From: Maricaulis sp.
Lineage (GTDB): Bacteria > Pseudomonadota > Alphaproteobacteria > Caulobacterales > Maricaulaceae
DNA: 64,000 bases
Direction of reading: 5' to 3'
NCBI RefSeq assembly: GCF_017643475.1
Contig: NZ_JAEPNI010000002.1
Span: 620,001-684,000 of the forward strand
Below the pieces are notes generated by a model. That model had not been told where the DNA came from, ran no database searches, and worked only from the letters and a program-made list of their open reading frames with translations. Below are positions 29,950-37,907 of the stretch, in pieces. Within the stretch, counting starts at the first letter, position 1, and the number at the start of each line of letters is the position of its first letter. The translations under genes and the position numbers were made by a program.

Positions 29950-31374
29950 ATGACAGTCAAACTGTTCAGTGCCGCCCTCGCGGCCGCCAGCCTGATCGCC
30001 GCTCCGGCGATCGCGCAGATCAACGAGCAACCGGCTCTGGGTGAACCGGTCTCCTTCAACGTGCCGGACAATCGCAGCTTCACGCTGGATAACGGCCTGG
30101 AAGTCACCTTTATCCAGTACGGCCTGGCCCCGACCACGCAGATTTCCCTGCGCGTTCGTGCCGGCAATATCGATGATGGCAGCGATACCTATATCGCCGA
30201 CCTGACCGCCAGCATGATGGAAGAAGGCTCCAACGGCCGCACGGCCGAGGAGATCGCCACCGAGATCGCCGCCATGGGTGGCGAGCTGGGTGTCGGTGTC
30301 GGCTGGCATTCCACCAATATCGGCGTGAATGTCCTGTCCCAGTATGCGACCGATGCAATGGGCATCATCGCTGATGTCGTCATGCGTCCGGACTTTGCTG
30401 ATAGCGAGTTTGATCGTGTCCGCCAGAACCTGGTTCGCGATGTCTCCGTCTCTCGCGCCCAGCCGGGTCCGATTGCCACGGAAGCCTATCGTCGCCTGCT
30501 GTTCGGCGGTGACCACCCCTACGGCAATTCCCTGCCGACCGAGGACCAGGTCCGCGCTTTCGAGCTGAGCGATGTCCAGGCTTTCTATGACGCCAATTAC
30601 GGCGCAGGCCGCACCCGCATCTATGTTGCCGGTCGTTTCGACGAAGCCGCCATGGAAGCGGCCATCCGTGAAGCGTTTGCCGACTGGGCGAGCGGTTCTG
30701 CTGATGCCTTGACCCCGGCCGCTCCGAGCGGTGGTCCGGTTGTCCAGTTCATCGATCGCCCGGGCGCCCCGCAATCCACGCTGCGGGTCGGTTTCCCGGC
30801 TGTCGGGATCGATCATCCGGATGCGCCAGACCTGGCCGTCATGAACGCCCTGCTGGGCGGCAGCTTCACCTCCCGTCTGACCCGCAATCTGCGTGAGGAC
30901 AAGGGGTATACCTACTCCCCGGGCAGTGGTGTCACCTGGGGCATGGGCGGCGGTTACTGGACCTTCAATGCCGATGTGAACACCGAGGTGACAGGCGCAG
31001 CCCTGATGGAAACCTTCGGCGAGATCACGCGCCTGTCCGAAAACGCGCCTGACGCTGTTGAAGCGGACGGTATCCGCACCTGGATGTCCGGCATCTTCAT
31101 CCTGCAGAACGCGTCCACGGGCGGGATTATCGGTCAGCTCAGCCTCCGCGATCTCTATGACCTGCCGGAAGACTATCTGGAAAACTACGTGCCCAGCCTC
31201 AATGCCGTCACCAATGACGACATTTCCCGCGTGGCCTCGACCTATCTCGACCTGGACAATGTTGTCCTGGTTGTCGTGGGTGACCTGTCCGTCATCGAGG
31301 AACAGGTGCGTGCCCTGCCGGAACTGGCCAATGCACGCTTCATCCTGCCGGCCCCGGCAGACGCTGAAGAGTAA
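29950..31374 (+). CDS. M16 family protein, non-catalytic partner subunit
   Basis: 474 residues from the ATG at 29950, with a signal peptide (MTVKLFSAALAAASLIAAP, cut after AIAQ) but no lipobox. The fold is M16, yet the HxxEH position reads ASMMEEGS, so no zinc is expected. The C-terminal substrate-binding Arg/Tyr pair is present (LREDKGYTYSPGSG), as in the partner subunits of mitochondrial processing peptidase-like heterodimers. Forms the second half of the enzyme with the upstream lipoprotein. A strong terminator follows. Confidence 0.9.
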   Translation: MTVKLFSAALAAASLIAAPAIAQINEQPALGEPVSFNVPDNRSFTLDNGLEVTFIQYGLAPTTQISLRVRAGNIDDGSDTYIADLTASMMEEGSNGRTAEEIATEIAAMGGELGVGVGWHSTNIGVNVLSQYATDAMGIIADVVMRPDFADSEFDRVRQNLVRDVSVSRAQPGPIATEAYRRLLFGGDHPYGNSLPTEDQVRAFELSDVQAFYDANYGAGRTRIYVAGRFDEAAMEAAIREAFADWASGSADALTPAAPSGGPVVQFIDRPGAPQSTLRVGFPAVGIDHPDAPDLAVMNALLGGSFTSRLTRNLREDKGYTYSPGSGVTWGMGGGYWTFNADVNTEVTGAALMETFGEITRLSENAPDAVEADGIRTWMSGIFILQNASTGGIIGQLSLRDLYDLPEDYLENYVPSLNAVTNDDISRVASTYLDLDNVVLVVVGDLSVIEEQVRALPELANARFILPAPADAEE

Positions 31375-31398
31375 GCCGTATCCTTGATGCGAAACGAG

Positions 31399-31428
31399 AC
31401 GGCCGGGCCCAGCGCCCGGCCGTTTTGT
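31399..31428 (+). terminator. Rho-independent terminator after the M16 pair
   Basis: Ten-base-pair stem ACGGCCGGGC / GCCCGGCCGT around CCAGC, then TTTTG. It lies inside the longest open frame of the next gene, which argues for the downstream GTG start chosen for that gene. Confidence 0.85.
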
Positions 31429-31497
31429 CCTGTGCCGGCTGAACTTGCACCGCACCGGGCATGCGTTATGTCGAAGAGGCAAACCGCAGGAACGCCC

Positions 31498-32160
31498 GTG
31501 AAGCCGCTATCGCTCGACGACCCCCAGGCCTTTATCCGTGAGCACACCGACGTGCTGACACCGCCACTGGTGCCGGAAATCAAGCTGCACCTGGCCACCG
31601 AGACCGTGGACATCTGGGAACAGACCGAGGAAGCGCTGGGCGAGATGGGCCTGCCGCCCCCCTTCTGGGCCTTTGCCTGGGCGGGCGGGCAAGCGCTGGC
31701 GCGCTATTGCCTGGACAATCCTGACATCGTCAAAGGCAAACGCGTGCTTGATTTTGCGGCTGGTGGCGCTGTCTCCGGCATCGCCGCGAAAATGTCCGGC
31801 GCCGAACAGGTGACCGCCAGCGAGCTCGACGCCTTTGCGATCGAGGCCTGCCGGGCCAATGCCACACTCAACGCAGTCGAGCTGGATACCGAACTGGGTG
31901 ATGTGGTCGGGCGTTTCGACGCCTGGGACGTGATCATCGCCGGAGATGTCTTCTACGAGGATGAAGGCGCCCGTCATATCGGTGCCTGGCTCGAGGAAAG
32001 CGCCCGCCGCGGCACACGCGTCCTGATCGGAGACCCGGGCCGATCCTTCCTGCCGCGCGAAAAACTCGACCGGCTCGCAGAGTATACAGTACCCGTCACC
32101 CGCGACCTCGAGGACCGCGAGGTTCGCTACGCCAAGGTCTGGTCCTTCAACACCCCGTGA
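31498..32160 (+). CDS. Protein lysine methyltransferase, ETF-beta/NNT1-like
   Basis: 220 residues from a GTG at 31498 with AGGA six bases upstream; ATGs at 31468 and 31384 have poorer ribosome sites, and the latter precedes a terminator. Class I SAM-dependent fold: motif I KRVLDFAAGGAVSGIAA, the acidic VTASELDAFAIEA loop, and the family signature DVIIAGDVFYED. This matches the subgroup that includes bacterial electron-transfer-flavoprotein beta-subunit lysine methyltransferases. The true substrate is an inference. Confidence 0.75.
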   Translation: MKPLSLDDPQAFIREHTDVLTPPLVPEIKLHLATETVDIWEQTEEALGEMGLPPPFWAFAWAGGQALARYCLDNPDIVKGKRVLDFAAGGAVSGIAAKMSGAEQVTASELDAFAIEACRANATLNAVELDTELGDVVGRFDAWDVIIAGDVFYEDEGARHIGAWLEESARRGTRVLIGDPGRSFLPREKLDRLAEYTVPVTRDLEDREVRYAKVWSFNTP

Positions 32161-32275
32161 ATTCGCCCTTTGCGGTCGCAATTTCGTTTACAGTCACAGC
32201 CGTTTAGGGCAATGTCCCGCCGGTAAATTCGCTTCCGGCGCGAGCTCGCTGCGCCTCTACCAGTGGAGACTTGTC

Positions 32276-32707
32276 ATGGCCCGCGTACGTGCGGTGGATC
32301 GCCGGCTGTTCTTGTTGCTCGAAATCGCAGCGCGCAAGCTCAATCGCGAGGCTGATGCCCGTCTCAAGGCGGAGGCCGGCGTGACCTCAGCACAGGCGGC
32401 CGTACTCTTCCTGCTGGCTCGCCGCGGCGAGCGCCGCATGGGCGAGATCGGCGAGATGCTGTCTTTGAACCCGCCTGCTGTAACCGGGCTGGTCAATCGC
32501 ATGACAGCGCTCAACCTGGTTACCAAGACCGCTTCAGCCGATGACAAGCGCTCCGCGATCGTCTCCCTGACCGAAAAAGGCCGCGCCATGGGCGATGCAG
32601 CTGATCATGTTTTCAAGGACATGAACCAGGAGCTGGAAACCCAGCTGGGCGATGATGACAGCGATATGCTGCACCGGGTTCTGACAAGTCTGGCGGTCAG
32701 CGCCTGA
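32276..32707 (+). CDS. MarR family transcriptional regulator
   Basis: 143 residues with a winged helix-turn-helix: SAQAAVLFLLARRGERRMGE, recognition region LSLNPPAVTGLVNRMTALNL and the wing TKTASADDKRSAIVSLTEKG. N- and C-terminal helices supply the dimer interface. MarR proteins usually repress adjacent genes and respond to aromatic or acidic ligands. The enoyl-CoA hydratase gene 40 bases downstream is a plausible co-transcribed partner. No clear self-operator seen upstream. Confidence 0.9.
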   Translation: MARVRAVDRRLFLLLEIAARKLNREADARLKAEAGVTSAQAAVLFLLARRGERRMGEIGEMLSLNPPAVTGLVNRMTALNLVTKTASADDKRSAIVSLTEKGRAMGDAADHVFKDMNQELETQLGDDDSDMLHRVLTSLAVSA

Positions 32708-32719
32708 ACGCTCTAGTTT

Positions 32720-32743
32720 GCCCTCCATAAAATAAAGGAGGGC
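32720..32743 (+). promoter_or_regulatory. Hairpin sequestering the ribosome binding site of the enoyl-CoA hydratase gene
   Basis: GCCCTCC pairs perfectly with GGAGGGC across an AT-only ten-base loop. The 3' arm contains the GGAGG ribosome site of the GTG start at 32748, so folding would hide it. No T-run follows, so it is not a standard terminator. Translational control (temperature, coupling with marR, or a small RNA) is inferred. Confidence 0.5.
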
Positions 32744-32747
32744 CCAA

Positions 32748-33524
32748 GTGAGCTCACTGGTTTTGGTCGATGATGCGGAGGGGATCCGCACAATCCGGTT
32801 TAATCGCCCGGACAAGAAAAACGCGCTGACACGCGAGATGTACGCCGCTGCTGCCGAGGCGCTGGAAAGCGGCGACACGGAACAATCCGTCAAGGTCTTC
32901 ATCATCACTGGCACCGATGGTGTCTTTACCGCTGGCAATGATATCGGTGATTTCATGGAACGCCCGCCGCATGTCGGCGGTGGCGACATGCCACCGGTGG
33001 AGCGCTTCATGCGTGCCCTGCTCGAGGTCAAGAAACCGGTCGTGGCCGCCGTGGACGGCCTGGCCATCGGTATCGGCGTTACCCTGTTGATGCATTGTGA
33101 CATCGTCTATTGCTCTGATCGGGCGACCTTCAAGACCCCGTTCGTGGACCTTGCGCTGGCGCCGGAGTTCGGATCGAGCCAGGTCATGCCACAGATGTTC
33201 GGCCATGCCGTTGCGGCAGACCTGCTGATGCTCGGCGCCACCTGGGATGCCAATCGCGCACTGCAGGCTGGCCTGGTGACCGGCGTGCACAGTGCCGATG
33301 ATCTTGCCGGCGCCGCCCATTTCGCGGCCAGCGTCATGGCGGCCAAGGCACCCGGCTCCATGCGTGCCGCCAAGGCCCTCATGCGTACCCCGCCCGAAGA
33401 CCTGTCCGACCGCATCTCGCGTGAGGGCGGCCTGTTCGCGGAATTGTTACGCTCTGACGAGTTCGCCGAAGCAGCTGCGGCCTTCATGGAAAGACGCCTG
33501 CCGGACTTTTCGCGTTTCGGCTGA
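32748..33524 (+). CDS. Enoyl-CoA hydratase/isomerase family protein
   Basis: 258 residues from a GTG with GGAGG upstream, that site being inside a hairpin. Crotonase fold: RFNRPDKKNALTREMYAA, first oxyanion-hole region VFTAGNDIGDFM, second ALLEVKKPVVAAVDGLAIGI. LALAPEFGSSQVMPQMFG carries one acidic residue in the place typical of delta-enoyl-CoA isomerases (PE-GSS) rather than the two Glu of hydratases, so isomerase or a non-standard crotonase is as likely as hydratase. Follows a MarR gene that may regulate it. Confidence 0.85.
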   Translation: MSSLVLVDDAEGIRTIRFNRPDKKNALTREMYAAAAEALESGDTEQSVKVFIITGTDGVFTAGNDIGDFMERPPHVGGGDMPPVERFMRALLEVKKPVVAAVDGLAIGIGVTLLMHCDIVYCSDRATFKTPFVDLALAPEFGSSQVMPQMFGHAVAADLLMLGATWDANRALQAGLVTGVHSADDLAGAAHFAASVMAAKAPGSMRAAKALMRTPPEDLSDRISREGGLFAELLRSDEFAEAAAAFMERRLPDFSRFG

Positions 33525-33544
33525 ACCGGGTTGAGGGGAAAATC

Positions 33545-34909
33545 ATGATCCTGCGTATTGTCGGCTGCGTTGTCGCCGCTGTGTTCCTGGGCGCCATTGC
33601 CTATCTGAACCTGTCCACGGTCGGGCGTATATACCTGCCCTCGGGTACCGGCATCACGGCCAAACAGCTCTGCTCGATGGTCTTTGTCTCCCGTCTCGAC
33701 GAGGACTTCGCCCGCCAGGCCTATATCGACCCGCTGCTGGGCGATGCGGCCGACCTGCTCAGCGTCTCGGTGAACCATGATCGCCAGAGCGTGAAGGCCA
33801 GCGTGTTCGGCCTGTTCTGGCGCCAGCACGCGATTTATCGCGAAGGCCTGGGCTGTACGCTGGATCGGGGTGGGCGCCAGTTCGACCGGGACCTCGCTAT
33901 TCCCTTCGACCAGGACTTCACACCACTGGAGCTCGATTCAGCCCATCGCGACGCGAATTTCGACGTCGAGGCCATCAATGCCGCGCTGGACCAGGCCTTT
34001 GCCGACAGCGCACCGGCGATGCGGCACACGCTCGGTGTCGCAGTCCTGCACCAGGGACGCCTGGTCGCCGAGCGTTATGCTCCGCAAGCCAACCGCAACA
34101 CGCGTTTCCTGGGCTGGTCGATGACCAAAAGCGCCACCGCTACCCTGGCCGGCGTGCTGGTCCAGGATGGTGACATCACGCTGGATCATGTCCCCGCCAG
34201 TTTTGAAGGACTGGAAGATCGCCAGGACATCACACTGGAAAACCTGTTGCGGATGAATGCCGGTCTGGCCATTCGCGAAGGCAATGACGGTACGGATCCG
34301 AACTCGCAAATGCTGTTCACCCAGCGTGACATGGCCGCTTTTGCAGCGACACGTGAACGCCTGCACGCGCCGGGCGAGCACTGGGAGTACATGAGCGGCA
34401 ATACCGTTCTGGCCACCCGCGCCCTGCAAGACCAGATGGGCGGAACGCTGGAAGACCAGGTCATTGCCATGCGCGAACGTCTGTTTGAACCGCTGGGCAT
34501 GCACACGGCCGTGATGGAACCGGATGCGTCTGGCACGCTGATCGGCTCCTCCTACATGTATGCGACTGCGCATGACTGGGCACGGCTGGCACAACTTTAT
34601 CTGGACGGCGGTCTGGTGGATGGCGAGCGCCTGATCCCGGCCAACTGGCCGGACCTGGCAACCGACGCCACGCCGGGTTCAGCCGACCCTTATGGTCTGG
34701 GCTTCTGGAACCCGCCAGCAAGCAATAATCTGCCTTCCGGCACCTATACGATGCACGGTTTCCAGTCCCAGCTGGCCTTCATCATGCCGGAGCAAGAGCT
34801 GATCGTTGTGCGTTTCGGCGCCACCAATTACGTCAGCTCGGGGTCATATGATCTGGCCCGCAGCATCGCTGCGGCCCTGCGCCCCGCAGAACGGGCGCCT
34901 GCCGAGTAG
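33545..34909 (+). CDS. Serine hydrolase, class C beta-lactamase-like family
   Basis: 454 residues. One N-terminal TM segment (about 3-22) is followed by about 130 residues of variable sequence, then the hydrolase domain. The catalytic SxxK is in WSMTKSATATLAG near residue 197; Y-M-S in WEYMSGNTVLA is the Tyr motif and MHGFQSQLAF near 400 takes the place of the HxG/KTG element. This EstB/6-aminohexanoate-dimer-hydrolase type group is broad (esterases, peptidases), so substrate is open. Twenty bases after the enoyl-CoA hydratase, probably the same message. Its stop abuts the convergent BLUF gene. Confidence 0.85.
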   Translation: MILRIVGCVVAAVFLGAIAYLNLSTVGRIYLPSGTGITAKQLCSMVFVSRLDEDFARQAYIDPLLGDAADLLSVSVNHDRQSVKASVFGLFWRQHAIYREGLGCTLDRGGRQFDRDLAIPFDQDFTPLELDSAHRDANFDVEAINAALDQAFADSAPAMRHTLGVAVLHQGRLVAERYAPQANRNTRFLGWSMTKSATATLAGVLVQDGDITLDHVPASFEGLEDRQDITLENLLRMNAGLAIREGNDGTDPNSQMLFTQRDMAAFAATRERLHAPGEHWEYMSGNTVLATRALQDQMGGTLEDQVIAMRERLFEPLGMHTAVMEPDASGTLIGSSYMYATAHDWARLAQLYLDGGLVDGERLIPANWPDLATDATPGSADPYGLGFWNPPASNNLPSGTYTMHGFQSQLAFIMPEQELIVVRFGATNYVSSGSYDLARSIAAALRPAERAPAE

Positions 34910-35350
34910 TCACGCCGCCGCTGTCACCAGCGGCGGGGTTTCGGCAACCACCCCGGATGAGATGAGGTGACGGACATGGGTCCGCACCTCATCTGCAGTC
35001 GGGACGATGGTCTTTGCCTTCTTGATCAGGGCAGCGGGCTTGGATCCGGTTCGCGCCCCCCCCACGCCCCACGTCTGGTATTCGCGCCGCATGGCCTGCA
35101 CGAATTCCAGCTGACGGTAGTCCTGATGGCGGCCGTCCCGGGCCACCGTCTCCATGAAGTCGCGAAGGTGATCGGGATCCCCCTCGAGCACTTGCATGAA
35201 GTAGCCAGAATCCCAGATCAGCGCGCCTGTTAGCCGCAGATCCACGCATGACATCAAGCTACATGAAATGATACGCCCCAGCTCGCCATTGAGGGCCCCA
35301 AAACCCAAGGCGACCTTGGCGCGTGACATCATCACTGCGCGAAAAATCAT
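34910..35350 (-). CDS. BLUF-domain-like protein lacking the photoactive tyrosine
   Basis: 146 residues, single domain. From residue 40 it is a clear BLUF domain: LTGALIWDSGYFMQVLEG, then the LRDFMETVARDGRH helix and YQTWGVGGA. Gln53 aligns with the flavin-switch glutamine. The N-terminal strand IFRAVMMSRA keeps the Ser of YxS but has Met7 where the light-active Tyr belongs, and there is no Tyr at all before residue 50; the flavin-contacting Asn site is also not preserved (around Cys35). Four extra residues lie in the loop between. A 50-residue tail has no known domain. Probably not a standard blue-light sensor. The last codons lie in a GC-rich hairpin (34915-34936). Confidence 0.8.
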   Translation of the reverse strand: MIFRAVMMSRAKVALGFGALNGELGRIISCSLMSCVDLRLTGALIWDSGYFMQVLEGDPDHLRDFMETVARDGRHQDYRQLEFVQAMRREYQTWGVGGARTGSKPAALIKKAKTIVPTADEVRTHVRHLISSGVVAETPPLVTAAA

Positions 35351-35751
35351 GCTGCCGTCCCGTTTCCTGATCGAGTGTTCGTGTCGATGGGCAAACTACT
35401 AGGCGCCAGGATTGAACAGCGGCTCAACAATTCGCGATGAATTTGCCTTAAATACCTGGAAAATTTATCTCAAATTGAATTCAAAAGCGGCGATTACCTG
35501 CCAGCACAGGGCACCCGCCCGGGCAGGCATGACCATGCTATCCCGGCTCATATGATATGAGACTGCGGACGCGTCAGAACAACACGGGGTGGAACAGGCC
35601 GCGCAGCCATTCATCGAGAGGTTCTCGCCGAGACGCCCGGACAGATTTACGGCGCCGCACGCCTCATCCCGGACTGCCACACCTTGCCGCACCGGACTTG
35701 GCGCAGCAGGCCGATCATCCTAGGTTCCGCCCATACGAAAGCGGAGCCCCC
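35351..35751. other. Intergenic region between the BLUF-like gene and ubiD
   Basis: About 400 bases between divergent genes. The BLUF side (35360-35500) is AT-rich and probably holds its promoter. The only marked element is the 15-base palindrome at 35547-35561. An open frame continues upstream of ubiD to 35557 but has no coding similarity. Confidence 0.5.
35547..35561. promoter_or_regulatory. 15-base perfect inverted repeat between divergent genes
   Basis: CTCATAT-G-ATATGAG, seven-base arms with a single central base, about 190 bases from both the BLUF-like start and the ubiD start. Typical size for a dimeric repressor site; the cognate protein is unknown. Confidence 0.4.
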
Positions 35752-37266
35752 ATGGCGTATAAATCCCTGCGCGAATTCATCGACATGCTGGAAGCCGAAG
35801 GCGACCTCTTGCGCATCTCCCACCCGGTCTCCACCGACAAGGAGATGACCGAGATCCACAAGCGCACCCTGCATGCAGGCGGTCCGGCGCTGCTGTTTGA
35901 GAACGTCATCAACGAGAAGGGCGAAAAGAGCGAGATGCCCTGTCTCGTCAACCTGTTCGGTACGGTCAAACGCGTCGCCCAGGCCGTCACGCTGGGCGGT
36001 GAAAGCCGGACCACGGGCGAGGAATTGCGCGAAGTGGGCGAACTGCTGGCCTTCCTGCGGCAGCCGGAACCGCCGCGCGGTGTGAAGGACGCGATGGAGA
36101 TGCTGCCACTGGCCAAGACGGTCATGTCCATGCGCCCGAAAAATGTGTCGCGGGCGCCCTGCCAGGACGTGGTGCTGACCGGCGATGAGATTGATCTCGA
36201 CCGCCTGCCCATCCAGACCTGCTGGCCGGGTGAGCCTGCCCCGCTGATCACCTGGCCGCTGGTGGTCACCCAGGGACCCAATGTGAAGGGCGATCGCCAG
36301 GACGACTATAATCTCGGCATCTACCGCATGCAGAAGCTGGGCAAGGACAAGACGCTGATGCGCTGGCTGAAACACCGCGGTGGTGCCCAGCACTATCAGC
36401 GCTGGAAAGACAAGAAGCCTGACCCGCTCCCGGCAGCCGTCGTGCTGGGTGCTGACCCGGGTACGATCCTGGCGGCGGTCACGCCGGTCCCGGACACACT
36501 GTCGGAATACCAGTTCGCCGGCATTCTTCGCGGCAAGAAGGCCGAGCTGGTCGATTGCAAGACGGTGCCGCTGAAAGTCCCTGCCGAGGCGGAGATCGTG
36601 CTGGAAGGCCATGTCATGCTCGACGAGTATGGCCCGGAAGGCCCCTATGGCGATCACACCGGCTATTACAATTCGGTGGAGCATTTCCCGGTCTTCAAGG
36701 TCAGTGCCATTACCATGCGCAAGGACCCCATCTATCTGACCACCTATACCGGCCGGCCGCCGGACGAGCCGGCCATACTCGGCGAGGCTCTGAACGAGGT
36801 CTTCATCCCGCTCCTGCAACAGCAATTCCCGGAGATCCTGGATTTCTGGCTGCCGCCGGAAGGCTGTTCCTACCGCATCGCCGTCATCTCGATGAAGAAG
36901 GCCTATGCCGGTCACGCCAAGCGCGTGATGATGGGTGCCTGGTCCTTCCTGCGCCAGTTCATGTACACCAAGTGGATCATCGTCGTGGACGAGGACATCA
37001 ATGCGCGCGACTGGAAAGACGTGATGTGGGCCGTCTCGACCCGCATGGACCCCGCCCGCGACATCGTCACGGTCGAAAACACCCCCATCGACTATCTCGA
37101 CTTCGCCTCCCCGGTCTCCGGCCTCGGCTCCAAGATCGGCCTGGACGCCACCAACAAGATCGGCAACGAGACCCAGCGCGAATGGGGTGAGAAGCTGGAC
37201 ATGGATGACACGACCAAGGCGCGAGTTGATGAGATCTGGGGGGCGTTGGGGATCACGCTTCCATAA
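35752..37266 (+). CDS. ubiD: UbiD family decarboxylase
   Basis: 504 residues from the ATG at 35752 ([20 protein letters not shown]), the usual UbiD beginning. The prenylated-FMN site blocks are visible: [29 protein letters not shown] near residues 185-190, and the catalytic Glu region [16 protein letters not shown] near 290. UbiD decarboxylates 3-polyprenyl-4-hydroxybenzoate in ubiquinone synthesis using prenyl-FMN made by UbiX; no ubiX in the window. Length is normal for the ubiquinone-type enzyme rather than catabolic homologs, but function within the family is inferred. Confidence 0.9.
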   Translation: MAYKSLREFIDMLEAEGDLLRISHPVSTDKEMTEIHKRTLHAGGPALLFENVINEKGEKSEMPCLVNLFGTVKRVAQAVTLGGESRTTGEELREVGELLAFLRQPEPPRGVKDAMEMLPLAKTVMSMRPKNVSRAPCQDVVLTGDEIDLDRLPIQTCWPGEPAPLITWPLVVTQGPNVKGDRQDDYNLGIYRMQKLGKDKTLMRWLKHRGGAQHYQRWKDKKPDPLPAAVVLGADPGTILAAVTPVPDTLSEYQFAGILRGKKAELVDCKTVPLKVPAEAEIVLEGHVMLDEYGPEGPYGDHTGYYNSVEHFPVFKVSAITMRKDPIYLTTYTGRPPDEPAILGEALNEVFIPLLQQQFPEILDFWLPPEGCSYRIAVISMKKAYAGHAKRVMMGAWSFLRQFMYTKWIIVVDEDINARDWKDVMWAVSTRMDPARDIVTVENTPIDYLDFASPVSGLGSKIGLDATNKIGNETQREWGEKLDMDDTTKARVDEIWGALGITLP

Positions 37267-37297
37267 GTGCACCGAAGGCGGGCCTCGCGCAGGTCGT

Positions 37298-37480
37298 GCA
37301 ACAACGGGCCTTATCCTCCCCCTCGGAGAGGTGTCCTTCGTAGCCTTGGCGAAGAAGGACGGAGGGGCCGGAGGGCGCAGCGCGGAGGATTAGGGCTCAC
37401 TCGCGTTCGCGCCCCCTTCGACCTCGCCTTCGCCGTAGGCTTCGGCGAGCCCACTTCCCCGCGAGCGGGGAAGATATCCA
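37298..37480. repeat. Palindrome-rich intergenic repeat, probably dispersed
   Basis: Contains GTCCTTC / GAAGGAC arms (37333-37360), a CGCCTTCGCCG / CTTCGGCGAG fold near 37430 and a perfect CTTCCCCGC / GCGGGGAAG hairpin (37454-37473). Such C-rich Cys-less palindromic blocks between genes resemble REP-type or BIME-type elements of alphaproteobacteria. Only one copy is in the window, so dispersal is inferred. Confidence 0.4.
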
Positions 37481-37828
37481 CAGCGCTCAAACCTCGGGCA
37501 TACTCTCCGGTGATCCATGTCGTGGGAGGCGAGAGCTCAGTCTTTTCGGGCGTGGATGTACGGGAAGCGTCTGCCGACCCTTAAGGGTTAATTCTGGCAT
37601 GGCAGACAGCAAACCCGTGTGCGGGAGGCCTTTAACCCCTGCTCTAGACTAAATTCCGGTTTCACCGGTCTCCCGCATGCCTCTCACTCCAGATCGCGAG
37701 ATCGTGGGGGTTTTGGTGCTTGCCCCTCCCCCGCTTCGGGACACCTCTCCCAATTTCCCCCGCCCCACCCCCTATCTCTGCTACCCTCCCCCGGTTCCGC
37801 GTAAAAAAATTCACCCACCCTCTTGCAA

Positions 37829-37866
37829 TGTGAGCACATACTCACAATATGCGAGTGAGCGCTCAC
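37829..37866. promoter_or_regulatory. Double operator upstream of the aldo/keto reductase
   Basis: Two dyads: TGTGAG-N6-CTCACA (37829-37846) and the perfect 12-mer GTGAGCGCTCAC (37855-37866), centres 23 bases apart. Both use the same GTGAG/CTCAC half-site. The second equals the core of a symmetric lac operator, so a LacI/GalR or TetR-type repressor is likely. Located 40-80 bases before the ATG at 37908. Confidence 0.55.
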
Positions 37867-37907
37867 AGCAGCGCATTGGAAACCATCCTGACGCAGGGGA
37901 TTTGAAC

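Larger units (their letters stand above)
37267..37907. other. Non-coding region with palindromic repeats and operators
   Basis: About 640 bases without a credible gene. The first 220 bases hold stacked inverted repeats (listed separately). The middle part (37480-37800) is C-rich with no clear structure; the last 80 bases hold two strong palindromes in front of the aldo/keto reductase. Confidence 0.55.

Noticed and set aside
35647-37272. Long minus-strand frame opposite ubiD
   Set aside because: Same argument: antisense to complete UbiD motifs, itself without family features.
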